A DNA stretch of 64,000 bases from NCBI GenBank assembly GCA_030147845.1, contig JASBUN010000064.1:38501-102500 (forward strand), read 5' to 3'. This document shows, piece by piece, positions 47,228-56,444 of this stretch. Under the pieces are notes generated by a model. It made no database searches. It was not told the DNA's origin and worked only from the letters and a program-made list of their open reading frames with translations. The stretch's first letter is position 1. Each line of letters opens with the position of its first letter. Made by a program: the position numbers and the translations under genes. This DNA comes from Gammaproteobacteria bacterium (lineage in GTDB: Bacteria > Pseudomonadota > Gammaproteobacteria > JASBUN01).

Positions 47228-48445
47228 TTAGAACTGATAGCCGATACCCAAGTTGAAGCCGTCGTCATTGGCGGCCCCGCTCTGGTTTTGAACGTCGAAT
47301 TTGAGCACGACATCCTCATGCGGCCAATAGTTCACGCCGGCGTTCCACTGCGCGGTGCGGGTGTTGGTGCTATTGACTGAGCCAGCCCGATTGTCCCAGC
47401 GACTATAACGCGTGAACAGTCCTACCTTCGGATGAATTTTGTAGGACGGTTCGACGTACCAACCGGTTTGCCGGTCCGCGCCGGTTGCGGCCGGTCCCGA
47501 CCCGCCGATATCCCAGGTCGCGTAGAGCGCACGCAGACCAAAAGGCCCACGTTGGTATACTGCGTGGCCTTCAAACAATGTCGCGGCACCGATATTGGGG
47601 TCGAGGCTCTGGCCGACATTGCTTTGGTGCAGCACGGTGGCGGCCAGTTCGAGTCCGGCTATGCCGGTGTAGCGCAGCCGTCCGGTAACGGCGAGGTCGT
47701 TGGCGTTGGCCTCGGCGACGTTTTGCCGCCCGCTACGTACCGCGTACTTGGGACCGGAAATTTTAAGGCCCGATGTCAGCGCGACGTCATAACTCAGGCC
47801 GTGGTTGCCGAGCAGGCCGGACAGCGCCGCACCGCCTTCCCACCAGGTGGTCGGGATAATGTATTGCTCTACCGGATTGCGTTCGACGCCGTAAAAAGTT
47901 GTCGGTTCGTGGGTTTCGTTGAGAATACCCACCGGCATTAGCAATAGGCCGCCCTTGACGCGGTGGCGGTCGTTGAGGTCGAATTCGATATAAGCTTGCT
48001 CCAATTCGACTGCGCCTGGATCAGCAGCGTCATTGCTGGCGGCTACGTGCTCGACTTCGAGTTCCGATTGAAAGCGTATACGGTCGTTGAATTGGTGACC
48101 GAAGAACAAAACGAAGCGGTGGAAATCCATTTCTTTCTTGCTGTCCAGATTGTTGTAGTGAAGTTCACCGTAGCCACCGACTTTAGTACGGGACGCCGCA
48201 CTGGCGGTCGAACTCGCCGGCGTCTGCGTGGCGACCTTCTCGACGCGTTCGCCGGTGGCGTTCAGGCGCTCTTCCAAAGTTTGATTCTGGGCCTTCAAAC
48301 GCTGAATTTCGGCCTGCTGTGTCTGCAGCAGTTGCCACATTTGCTGTAGGTCGGGTTGATCCGCCGCGCCGACCGGTGCGGAAGCGGCCAATATGGCGAG
48401 CGCCACGGCGCGCCGCAGGCCGCGGTTAAGTGGTTTGTTTCGCAT
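47228..48445 (-). CDS. Porin (phosphate-selective OprO/P-like or related beta-barrel)
   Basis: Signal peptide (LAILAASAPVGAADQ), coiled-coil LLQTQQAEIQRLKAQNQTLEERL, then beta-barrel repeats ending in GIGYQF (C-terminal Phe). Confidence 0.85.
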   Translation of the reverse strand: MRNKPLNRGLRRAVALAILAASAPVGAADQPDLQQMWQLLQTQQAEIQRLKAQNQTLEERLNATGERVEKVATQTPASSTASAASRTKVGGYGELHYNNLDSKKEMDFHRFVLFFGHQFNDRIRFQSELEVEHVAASNDAADPGAVELEQAYIEFDLNDRHRVKGGLLLMPVGILNETHEPTTFYGVERNPVEQYIIPTTWWEGGAALSGLLGNHGLSYDVALTSGLKISGPKYAVRSGRQNVAEANANDLAVTGRLRYTGIAGLELAATVLHQSNVGQSLDPNIGAATLFEGHAVYQRGPFGLRALYATWDIGGSGPAATGADRQTGWYVEPSYKIHPKVGLFTRYSRWDNRAGSVNSTNTRTAQWNAGVNYWPHEDVVLKFDVQNQSGAANDDGFNLGIGYQF

Positions 48446-48531
48446 GTATGTTCCCCTCGTTTCAATGTGCCCAAATGCGTCTGTGCGTGCTCGCACGACA
48501 TCGTGGTGGGCTGATTATACGAGAATAGATA

Positions 48532-48550
48532 ACGAATGCAAATGATTCGT
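48532..48550 (-). promoter_or_regulatory. AT-rich inverted repeat ACGAAT-N7-ATTCGT upstream of the porin (possible Fur-like operator)
   Basis: Sequence aacgaatgcaaatgattcgtatt. Partial match to the Fur 7-1-7 pattern. Confidence 0.35.
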
Positions 48551-48726
48551 ATTTAGATTATATAATAATATCCGGCACCGCCATGATGGTCGATTATCGG
48601 TCTATAACATTGAATTATGGGAAGGAATTTTCGGCGTGCGCGGATGACCCGCGCGTTCGTCGGTGCTAGACTGGGTAAAAGTCAAAGCCGGCACGCGCTC
48701 GTGTCGGTGTACTCAGGAGACCATTC

Positions 48727-49131
48727 ATGCAACAGACTCAAGCACAGCAAGGCGCACCGACCTTCAATCCCATGCTCTCCGGCGGCGAAGTCCGTTTAAC
48801 GTCGTCGGCCGAGGCAAAGATGATGGAGTTGTTCACCGACACCGATGACGACATCGAGGCCATTCGCGTCTATGTCAGCGGCGGTGGCTGCGGTGGTATG
48901 AACTACGGCATGACGTTTACCGACGCGCGTACACCGTACGATTGCGTGGTCGAGGCCAATGGCTTCAAAATTTATGTCGATAGCGTGGCGTTGGCCTACC
49001 TCAAGGGTGTTGAGATCGACTACGTCGAACGGCCCACGGGTTCCAGTTTCGTCTTCAATAATGTTTTCTCCGCCACCGGCGGCAGCGGTACCTGTGGCGC
49101 ATGCGGAGCGGCCGGCGGCGGCTGCGCCTGA
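48727..49131 (+). CDS. HesB/IscA-type Fe-S A-type carrier protein with extended Cys-rich C-terminus
   Basis: RLTSSAEAKMMELF...[20 protein letters not shown]...YLKGVEIDYVERPTGSSFVFNNVFSATGGSGTCGACGAAGGGCA. Confidence 0.88.
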   Translation: MQQTQAQQGAPTFNPMLSGGEVRLTSSAEAKMMELFTDTDDDIEAIRVYVSGGGCGGMNYGMTFTDARTPYDCVVEANGFKIYVDSVALAYLKGVEIDYVERPTGSSFVFNNVFSATGGSGTCGACGAAGGGCA

Positions 49132-49136
49132 GCCGG

Positions 49137-50414
49137 ATGAACGATGATCAGGGGCACACGCCCTGTGTGCTCCTGATCAGCCCGCCGAGTAGTTACCGCG
49201 TCGCACCTTACATCGAGGCGGCCAAACAACTGGGTATCGAAGCGATAGTCGTATCGCAGGGCGAGCACTCGCTGGTCGGCGCCATCGCCGGCGGTATCCA
49301 CGTCGATTTACGCCAGCCCGAAAAGGCAGCCGATATAGTGCTTGCTGCTGTCGGCGAGCGCGCAGTGCGTGGCGTGGTCGGCACCGACGATTTCACCGTT
49401 GGTATCGCTGCGCATATTGCCGCGCAACTTGGTTTCGCACACAACTCGCCCGCCTCCGCCTTGTTGTCGCGGCGTAAGGATCTTGCCCGCCAGTGTTTAC
49501 AAAAGGCGGGTGCGCCGGTGCCGCACCACTGGCGCATCGATCTGCGGACAGCGGATTTTGCGCCGGCGCTGGCGGCGGTCGGCTTCCCTTGCGTGGTGAA
49601 ACCGCTGGCGCTGTCGGGTAGCCGCGGTGTGATTCGCGCCAATGATGCCGAACAGTTGCGCGCTGCTTGTGCCCGTGTGGCGGCGATCATCGCCGACGAC
49701 AACACATTGACTGCGGACGAGCGCCGTTATGTTCTCGTGGAGCAATTTATCGATGGCCCCGAGGTGGCGCTGGAAGGCATGCTGCATCGTGGACGTCTGC
49801 AGACATTGGCGGTGTTTGATAAGCCCGATGAGCTAAACGGGCCGTTTTTCGAAGAAACATACTACGTCACGCCGTCGCGTTTGCCGGCGCCCGTGCTGCA
49901 ACAAATCGAACGTGCGGTCGCTGATGCCTGCGGCGCCTACGGCCTGCGTGAGGGCCCGGTGCATGCCGAGCTGCGCGTAAACGATGGGCGTGCCTGGATC
50001 ATGGAAGTGGCCGCGCGCACCATCGGTGGCCAATGCGCCCGCCTGCTGCGTTTTGGAACCGGCCACAGTCTCGAGCAGTTGGTGTTGGCGCAGGCGATTG
50101 GCGCACCGCTAGCGGCGGTAAGCGACACCGAAGCTGCAGGCGTGCTAATGTTGCCGACGCCGCGTGCCGGTTTGCTGCGGCGCGTGGAAGGGGTGCTGCA
50201 AGCGAAATCGGTGCGCTACATCGAAGACGTAGAGATCAGTGTGCGCGAAGGTTACGAGTTGGTGCCGTTGCCGGAAGGCGCCAGCTACCTCGGTTTTATT
50301 TTCGCCCGCGCGCCAAGCGCGGCCCAAGCGGAGCAGGCCTTGCGTGATGCGCACGCCTGCCTGAAGGTGGTCACTGCGCCCGTATTCGGGCGCAACCGCG
50401 TGGACGTTGCCTGA
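49137..50414 (+). CDS. ATP-grasp domain carboxylate-amine ligase-like protein
   Basis: GFPCVVKPLALSGSRGVIRAND, VLVEQFIDGPEVALEGML, HAELRVNDGRAWIMEVAARTIGGQCARLLRFGTG. Confidence 0.85.
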   Translation: MNDDQGHTPCVLLISPPSSYRVAPYIEAAKQLGIEAIVVSQGEHSLVGAIAGGIHVDLRQPEKAADIVLAAVGERAVRGVVGTDDFTVGIAAHIAAQLGFAHNSPASALLSRRKDLARQCLQKAGAPVPHHWRIDLRTADFAPALAAVGFPCVVKPLALSGSRGVIRANDAEQLRAACARVAAIIADDNTLTADERRYVLVEQFIDGPEVALEGMLHRGRLQTLAVFDKPDELNGPFFEETYYVTPSRLPAPVLQQIERAVADACGAYGLREGPVHAELRVNDGRAWIMEVAARTIGGQCARLLRFGTGHSLEQLVLAQAIGAPLAAVSDTEAAGVLMLPTPRAGLLRRVEGVLQAKSVRYIEDVEISVREGYELVPLPEGASYLGFIFARAPSAAQAEQALRDAHACLKVVTAPVFGRNRVDVA

Positions 50415-50429
50415 CGTCCGGCACTGCGC

Positions 50430-50711
50430 TTATTTTTTCGCGCGCGGCGGACGGAAACCGCCGTCGCCACTGAATTGGCCTTCCTGAAAGAAGAAACCGC
50501 GCATATGCGCTTCGATGATTTCCAGGGTCTTAGGGTCGGCGGTGTTGAGGCCGTTCTCATTGACGACCATGGTCAGATGTTCCAGCCATTTTTTCCAGCC
50601 TTCGTCTGAGACATTTTCGTAGATGCGTTGCCCCAGTTCACCTGGATGCGTGGGCGCATCCAGTCCGGGTGCCTCGCGCTTGAGAACTACGCATTGAACC
50701 ATTCGGGCCAT
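50430..50711 (-). CDS. yggX: Probable Fe(2+)-trafficking protein YggX
   Basis: MARMVQCVVLKREAPGLDAPTHPGELGQRIYENVSDEGWKKWLEHLTMVVNENGLN...MRGFFFQEG. Confidence 0.95.
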   Translation of the reverse strand: MARMVQCVVLKREAPGLDAPTHPGELGQRIYENVSDEGWKKWLEHLTMVVNENGLNTADPKTLEIIEAHMRGFFFQEGQFSGDGGFRPPRAKK

Positions 50712-50787
50712 GAAATTTTCCTCGATCGGGCTAACTTGCTAAGTTGCGATTCTAACACCGCTATCGGTTGCGATGAGCAGATTCGAT

Positions 50788-51198
50788 TCAAAATGGTTTG
50801 ACCACTACCAAGATAACGATGGCAGTCAGTATCAACACCGGAATTTCGTTGAGCCAACGGTAGTAGGTGTGGCTGTGCCGATTTCGATCGTGGCGAAAGT
50901 CACCTAACAGCTTGCCGCAGTAAACATGATATAGGATCAGGACGACGACCAGGGCAAGTTTCGCGTGCAGCCAGCCGCCGCTAAAACCGTAACCCAACCA
51001 TAGCCAAATTCCAAATAGCAATGCCAGTATCGCCAGTGGCGTCATGAAACGGAACAGTTTGTATTCCATTAATTTCAGGCGCGCGATTTCCGCCTCGTTG
51101 GTGGCCATGGCATGATTGACGAACAAGCGCGGCAGGTAAAACAGGCCGGCGAACCAGGATACGACAAAGATAATGTGGAACGCTTTTATCCAGAGCAT
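50788..51198 (-). CDS. hemJ: Protoporphyrinogen oxidase HemJ-like (CopD family) membrane protein
   Basis: MLWIKAFHIIFVVSWFAGLFYLPRLFVNHAMA, WLHAKLALVVVLILYHVYCGKLL, FRWLNE-like YYRWLNEIPVLILTAIVILVVVKPF. Confidence 0.88.
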   Translation of the reverse strand: MLWIKAFHIIFVVSWFAGLFYLPRLFVNHAMATNEAEIARLKLMEYKLFRFMTPLAILALLFGIWLWLGYGFSGGWLHAKLALVVVLILYHVYCGKLLGDFRHDRNRHSHTYYRWLNEIPVLILTAIVILVVVKPF

Positions 51199-51244
51199 TT
51201 AAGGTTTTCGCCGGTTATTGCCGCCTATGTTGCCGGCGTCCGCT

Positions 51245-51760
51245 TCACATCGGCGCCGGTGCCAGCATACGCTCGATACGCGGGCGTAATTTCGACATCT
51301 GAATCATGCCGGTAATGTGCTGCACGATACGCCCGTGCGGATCGATCAGGTAAGACGTCGGTGTCACCATCGGATGCATGCCGAACGCACGTATAATGTG
51401 CTGATCGACATCGTTGACCACCGGATAGGCGATGTCGCGGCGCTTCATCATGCGCATGACGCGCATGGGTGGATCGTAATACATGCTGACGCCGATGATT
51501 TTCAAACCCTTGGGGCCGAGTTCGTTGTACAGCGCCTTCAAGTGCGGGATCTCCTCCACGCAACTCGGGCAGGTGGTGGCCCAGAAGTTCACCAACACCG
51601 GGTGCCCACGCCATTCGGACAGGCGCAGGTGCTGATTAGTGGTCGTTACCATGCGCACGTCCGGCGCCCGCTGAACACCGTCCGGCGCAAACCAAAAGTA
51701 GGCCAGCAGGCCGATAACGGCCAGAACGACGACCGAGAGAATGGCGTCTGTGCGTTTCAT
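51245..51760 (-). CDS. TlpA/ResA-like thiol-disulfide oxidoreductase
   Basis: Signal anchor, GHPVLVNFWATTCPSCVEEIPHLKALYNELG (CPSC), PTSYLIDPHGRIVQHITGM. Confidence 0.92.
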   Translation of the reverse strand: MKRTDAILSVVVLAVIGLLAYFWFAPDGVQRAPDVRMVTTTNQHLRLSEWRGHPVLVNFWATTCPSCVEEIPHLKALYNELGPKGLKIIGVSMYYDPPMRVMRMMKRRDIAYPVVNDVDQHIIRAFGMHPMVTPTSYLIDPHGRIVQHITGMIQMSKLRPRIERMLAPAPM

Positions 51761-51852
51761 GTCAGCGTTCGGTTTTGCCGTGACGACGGTCTAGGGACGC
51801 GGTGCGAGTCGATGCTAGCGCAGATCACTCGGTGCGTATAGCGAGCGCATGA

Positions 51853-53229
51853 TTAAACCACGCGATCCGGATTGACGACGTCTTTATCCTTGCGTGCCGC
51901 CGTTTGCGCTTCCGTATCGGTGCCATCGACCGCTTCCGGCGTCTTATTCACGTGTTCGAGGAATTCTTTCGCCAGTACGCGATAAATCGGTTCGGGGCAG
52001 ATCATGCGCGATACCAGATAGGCCAGGAAAGCGGTCGCCATGGTGGGCAGTAGCAGGCCCTGATTGTCGGTCATCTCCATGACGATGATGACCGCGGTCA
52101 GCGGCGTCTGCACGACGCCGGCGAAATAGGCGGCCATGGCCAGCACGACAATGGCGGTCGACGGAATGTCGGTCAGATACTGCGCTATGTGTGCGCCCAA
52201 ACCGGCGCCAGTGGCCAGCGCCGGGGCGAAGATGCCGCCGGGAATGCCGCTCAAATAGGACACCACGCTGGCCAACAGCTTCAGGTAAGGATAGGCATCG
52301 CCGAGCGTGCCGGTACCGGTAACTAATTGTTTGGCTTCGTTATAGCCGGTACCGTAGGTGAGGCCGCCGGAAACTATGCCGATTATGGCGATGGCGAGGC
52401 CGCAGACGCCGGCGATCACCAACGGCTTATTGCGCCGCAACGGTTCCAGCCACTTACTGCCGCGAATGAGCATGAGGCTAAAGGTGCCGCCCAACGCGCC
52501 GCCAATGACGCCGCATACGAGTACGGCGAGCCAGGCACGACCCAGTTCCAACTCCGCCGAGGTGGTGCCGAAGTAGGTATAGTTGCCCTGAATCGCGACC
52601 GTGGTTACACCGGCAACGACCACCGCCGTTAGCAACGTGCCGCTGGTGCGCTCTTCGAACGATTGGCTCATTTCCTCGATCGCGAACACGATACCGGCCA
52701 GCGGCGTGTTGAATGCCGCCGCGATACCGGCGGCGCCGCCTGCCAGGATCAGGCCGCGGTCCAGATAATGTAATGGGAAACGCGCCAGGCGGCCGAGCGA
52801 GAACATGATCGATGCGCCAACGTGCACGGTTGGCCCTTCACGTCCGATCGAGGCGCCGCTGAGCAGACCGAGCACGGTGAGCGCGACTTTGCCCAACACG
52901 ATGCGCACCGACAACAGTTTCGCGCGACTGCTGTCATCTCGCATTTCCAGTGCGGCAATGGCTTGCGGGATACCACTGCCCTGCGAGCCGGGAAACACGC
53001 GCTTAGTCAGCCAGGCTACCAGAATCAGAATGGCGGGCGAGATGATCAGCGGTAAATAGCGCGACCTCGCGATCCACGAATGGAAGACTTCATTGGCCCA
53101 CTCGCTGACATCGGCGAAAAACACCGCCACCAGGCCGACCATGACCGCGCCGCTCCAAAAAACGACGCGGGTCTTCCATATCTTGGGCGAAAGTAGATGG
53201 GTGCCGGATTTCTTGAATCGATGGAACAT
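51853..53229 (-). CDS. ClC-family chloride channel/transporter
   Basis: GSGIPQAIAA, GASIGREGPTVHVGASIM, GGAAGIAAAFNTPLAGIVFAIEEM and PGGIFAPALATGAGLG. Confidence 0.93.
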   Translation of the reverse strand: MFHRFKKSGTHLLSPKIWKTRVVFWSGAVMVGLVAVFFADVSEWANEVFHSWIARSRYLPLIISPAILILVAWLTKRVFPGSQGSGIPQAIAALEMRDDSSRAKLLSVRIVLGKVALTVLGLLSGASIGREGPTVHVGASIMFSLGRLARFPLHYLDRGLILAGGAAGIAAAFNTPLAGIVFAIEEMSQSFEERTSGTLLTAVVVAGVTTVAIQGNYTYFGTTSAELELGRAWLAVLVCGVIGGALGGTFSLMLIRGSKWLEPLRRNKPLVIAGVCGLAIAIIGIVSGGLTYGTGYNEAKQLVTGTGTLGDAYPYLKLLASVVSYLSGIPGGIFAPALATGAGLGAHIAQYLTDIPSTAIVVLAMAAYFAGVVQTPLTAVIIVMEMTDNQGLLLPTMATAFLAYLVSRMICPEPIYRVLAKEFLEHVNKTPEAVDGTDTEAQTAARKDKDVVNPDRVV

Positions 53230-53377
53230 CCAGGTCGCTTGTCAGTTTTGGCGCGCGAAATGGGCCATTGTACCAGAGACGTGGGCGACGTGGGCGACGT
53301 GGGTGGGAAGCCGTTGCCGCCGCCACGCTTGCCAGTTTATTAAACTATTCTAATAAATTGAAAATAAAAAGAAATTC

Positions 53378-53406
53378 TTGACCACTGGGAGAGGCTCAAG
53401 TAGATT
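53378..53406 (+). promoter_or_regulatory. Sigma-70-like promoter TTGACC-N17-TAGATT with AT-rich upstream element
   Basis: Direct reading of gaaattcTTGACCactgggagaggctcaagTAGATT, preceded by aaattgaaaataaaaagaaa. Confidence 0.55.
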
Positions 53407-53412
53407 CGTTCG

Positions 53413-53546
53413 AACCTTGTGCAGCAGGGTTGGTAGGAGTCCCACAAATGGTGATGGTCAAACCGACAAAATAACAATAACCAGAAAAAATAATAACGAA
53501 ACTAATCCACCACCATCGACTTTAAGCGGCTCTGTGCCGCTTTTTG
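53413..53546 (+). ncRNA. Candidate small RNA or argC 5' leader ending in a terminator
   Basis: Between the promoter above and an intrinsic terminator, with no convincing ORF. Contains a TTGTG...CACAA hairpin and an A-rich unstructured segment. Confidence 0.4.
53524..53545 (+). terminator. Intrinsic terminator upstream of argC
   Basis: AAGCGGC-tctgt-GCCGCTT followed by tttg, with the T run overlapping the stem end. Confidence 0.8.
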
Positions 53547-53637
53547 TTTGCCCGAAGTTTGCCTCGCCCGTTCCCTACGCCCCGCCAAGTTTGTATCATG
53601 GAACGTCTACGTTTGTTCTTTACGGGTGATTGCGCGC

Positions 53638-54669
53638 ATGATTAAGGCTGGTATTGTCGGTGGCACGGGCTACACGGGCGCTGAATTGTTGCGTTTGTTG
53701 GTTCGCCATCCGCAGGTGGAATTAACCGCCATCACCTCGCGCGGCAAATCAGGCAAAGCGGTGGCTGACCTGTTTCCTGGCTTGCGCGGGCATTGCGATT
53801 TGGCCTTCGGCGAGCCGGATGCCGATACGTTGGCGGCCTGCGACGTGGTGTTTTTCGCGACCCCCAATGGCACTGCAATGACGCTGGTGCCGGCGCTGCT
53901 TGACGCCGGAGTCAAGGTAATCGATTTGGCCGCTGATTTTCGCTTGCGTGACGTTGATCAGTGGCAGCAATGGTACGGCATGCCGCACGCTTGCCCGCAA
54001 TTGCTCGACGAGGCGGTCTATGGGCTGCCGGAAATTAACCGCGAGACGATCCGCAACGCGCGCCTGGTAGCCAATCCCGGTTGTTATCCGACGGCGGTCA
54101 TACTGGGTTTTCTGCCGCTGGTGGAAAAAGGCCTGGTGGACAGCACCCGGTTGATCGCGGACGTCAAGTCGGGCGCCAGCGGCGCCGGTCGCAAAGCCGC
54201 GGTCGGCCTGCTGCTGGCCGAAGCCGGCGAGAACTTCAAGGCCTATGCGGCGCCCGGGCACCGCCATCTACCCGAGATTCGCCAGACCTTGCAGGCGGTG
54301 GTGGGCATGCCGGTCGGTTTAACCTTTGTGCCGCATTTGCTGCCGACGATTCGCGGCATTCACGCGACCCTCTACGCCGTGTTGGACGACGCCGACGGCG
54401 ATGTACAGTCGTTGTACGAGGATCGTTATGTTGATGAAGCCTACGTCGACGTGTTGCCTCCTGGCTCGCATCCCGATACACGCAGCGTGCGCGGCACCAA
54501 CTTATGCCGCATCGCGTTGCACCGCCCGCAGGGGCGCGACACGATCGTGGTTTTATCGGTCATCGACAATCTAGTCAAAGGCGCGGCGGGGCAGGCGGTA
54601 CAGAATATGAACCTTATGTTTGGTGTGGAAGAAGCCGCCGGGCTGGATGCCATTGCCTTGTTCCCTTAG
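53638..54669 (+). CDS. argC: N-acetyl-gamma-glutamyl-phosphate reductase
   Basis: [62 protein letters not shown] and HRHLPEI. Confidence 0.96.
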   Translation: MIKAGIVGGTGYTGAELLRLLVRHPQVELTAITSRGKSGKAVADLFPGLRGHCDLAFGEPDADTLAACDVVFFATPNGTAMTLVPALLDAGVKVIDLAADFRLRDVDQWQQWYGMPHACPQLLDEAVYGLPEINRETIRNARLVANPGCYPTAVILGFLPLVEKGLVDSTRLIADVKSGASGAGRKAAVGLLLAEAGENFKAYAAPGHRHLPEIRQTLQAVVGMPVGLTFVPHLLPTIRGIHATLYAVLDDADGDVQSLYEDRYVDEAYVDVLPPGSHPDTRSVRGTNLCRIALHRPQGRDTIVVLSVIDNLVKGAAGQAVQNMNLMFGVEEAAGLDAIALFP

Positions 54670-54726
54670 ATCGGAAACTGTGATGCAGGTTTACCCACGC
54701 GGGTTTAGCGCTCGCATACTATTACA

Positions 54727-55464
54727 GTGAACTCCGCCAATCCGCGATTGGTGATTCGCCGCAGTCGGCCGTGGTTATTCCGGGTTGCTGCCATTGGCGT
54801 GGTCGCCGTGCTGGTGGTGGGCGCCCTGGGACTGTATCGACTCGGGCGTATGCAGGCGGGGCAGGGGTTGGCCACGGCACTGTCCGAGAACGTCCAGCTG
54901 TCGGCTCGGCTAAGCGCTTTGCAGCGTGATTTAGCGCAACTGCGCGAGCGCGACGCAAAATTGCAGAGCTTCCGTAGTATTGACGAGCAGGCCACACGAC
55001 AGGTTCGAGATTCGCTGCGGCAGTTGCAGCACGAAAATTCCGAGTTGCGTCAGGAATTGCAGTTCTACCGCAATATCGTTGCGCCGGCGAAGGGCCGCAC
55101 CGGCCTCAATATCCAAAATTTCAAGGTCGACCAGGGCAGCGCCGACGGTCAATATCACTACAAGTTAACGCTGATTCATGTGCCGCAGATGAAAGGCCGG
55201 CAAAAGCTCGCCAGCGGCGTAGTCGAACTGTCCGTGGACGGCAGCCAAAAGGGTATCGCCAAGACCTTGGGTATGGCGGATATCATCTGGCCACGCGGCA
55301 CCCGGATTGAATACAACATAAAGTATTTTCGTCAGTTCGAAGGCGATATCATGCTGCCGAAGAACTTTGTGCCACGTGCGATCACGGTGCGGGTTATCCC
55401 GAAGAACGGCGAAAAAGGCGACATCTTAGAGCAGAAGATACAATGGCCGTTGGCGGCCGATTGA
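54727..55464 (+). CDS. Conserved membrane-anchored coiled-coil protein (DUF6776-like)
   Basis: N-terminal TM, coiled coil, then FYRNIVAPAKGRTGLNIQNFKV...GSQKGIAKTLGMADIIWPRGTRIEYNIKYFRQFEGDIMLPKNFVP. Conserved position between argC and bactofilin. Confidence 0.75.
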   Translation: MNSANPRLVIRRSRPWLFRVAAIGVVAVLVVGALGLYRLGRMQAGQGLATALSENVQLSARLSALQRDLAQLRERDAKLQSFRSIDEQATRQVRDSLRQLQHENSELRQELQFYRNIVAPAKGRTGLNIQNFKVDQGSADGQYHYKLTLIHVPQMKGRQKLASGVVELSVDGSQKGIAKTLGMADIIWPRGTRIEYNIKYFRQFEGDIMLPKNFVPRAITVRVIPKNGEKGDILEQKIQWPLAAD

Positions 55465-55477
55465 AGGAGGTAGCCTG

Positions 55478-55897
55478 ATGTGGGCGAAGAACAGGAAAGG
55501 CCGGAAAGTCGCGAGGATTGATACTCTGGTCGGCCAGCACACCGAGATTGACGGCGATCTGGCGTTTTCCGGAGGCCTGCATATCGATGGCAAAGTACGT
55601 GGCAACGTCAGTGCCGACGATGGCAGCGATTCGACGCTGACACTGAGCGAACATGGCGCCATTGAAGGCGAGGTGCGCGTGCCCCATATTGTTCTTAATG
55701 GCACGGTTGCCGGCGACGTACATGCCGCCGAACGCATTGAACTGGCGGCTCGAGCGCGCGTGACCGGCAATGTCTATTACAATCTTATTGAGATGGCTAT
55801 GGGTGCGGAGGTCAATGGTAGTCTGGTCCATCGCGTCGAAGCGCCGCAGCCGGCCGCCGATAGCGCGCCGCAGGTGGTTACCGAAACGGCCGAGTAA
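55478..55897 (+). CDS. Bactofilin (polymer-forming cytoskeletal protein)
   Basis: IDTLVGQHTEIDGDLAFSGGLHIDGKVRGNV...LTLSEHGAIEGEVRVPHIVLNGTVAGDVHAAERIELAARARVTGNVYYNLIEMAMGAEVNGSLVH. Confidence 0.95.
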   Translation: MWAKNRKGRKVARIDTLVGQHTEIDGDLAFSGGLHIDGKVRGNVSADDGSDSTLTLSEHGAIEGEVRVPHIVLNGTVAGDVHAAERIELAARARVTGNVYYNLIEMAMGAEVNGSLVHRVEAPQPAADSAPQVVTETAE

Positions 55898-55968
55898 TTC
55901 TTGATTGATTTAGTCAAGTAATGCTATATTACTGTCCCAGTTATTGAACGATTGATGGAGAACCGATC

Positions 55969-56322
55969 ATGAGTAGTGCAGCAGTTGAGGCCGAAAGTCC
56001 GCTGGTTTTTACCACTAGTGCGGCATCCAAGGTCAGACAATTGATTGCGGAAGAGGGTAATCCCAATCTGATGCTGCGCGTCTATGTCAGTGGCGGCGGA
56101 TGTTCCGGTTTTCAATACGGATTCACGTTCGACGAAAACAGCAATGACGGCGACACCGAGGTCGAAAATGAAGGCGTAACGCTGTTGGTCGACCCCATGA
56201 GTTTTCAGTATTTGAACGGCGCTGAGGTCGACTATATTGATGACCTTGAAGGCGCGCGCTTCGTTATCCGTAATCCGAACGCAACCACGACCTGCGGTTG
56301 CGGTTCATCCTTCGGCGTATAA
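55969..56322 (+). CDS. erpA: Iron-sulfur cluster insertion protein ErpA
   Basis: [45 protein letters not shown]...CGCGSSFGV. Confidence 0.96.
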   Translation: MSSAAVEAESPLVFTTSAASKVRQLIAEEGNPNLMLRVYVSGGGCSGFQYGFTFDENSNDGDTEVENEGVTLLVDPMSFQYLNGAEVDYIDDLEGARFVIRNPNATTTCGCGSSFGV

Positions 56323-56340
56323 GCCGAACCATTTTTTGCT

Positions 56341-56372
56341 CGCATCCGGGCCGCATTAACGGTCCGGATGCG
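56341..56372. terminator. Long stem-loop (13 bp) after erpA, possible terminator or mRNA 3' structure
   Basis: CGCATCCGGGCCG-cattaa-CGGTCCGGATGCG, one G:T pair, no clear T tract. Confidence 0.4.
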
Positions 56373-56444
56373 TGTCCGTGGCGTCAATCCGTCGCACTTT
56401 TGCTATTCTAGGCGCCCTGCGTGCGATGGAGTAGGAGTGGATCT

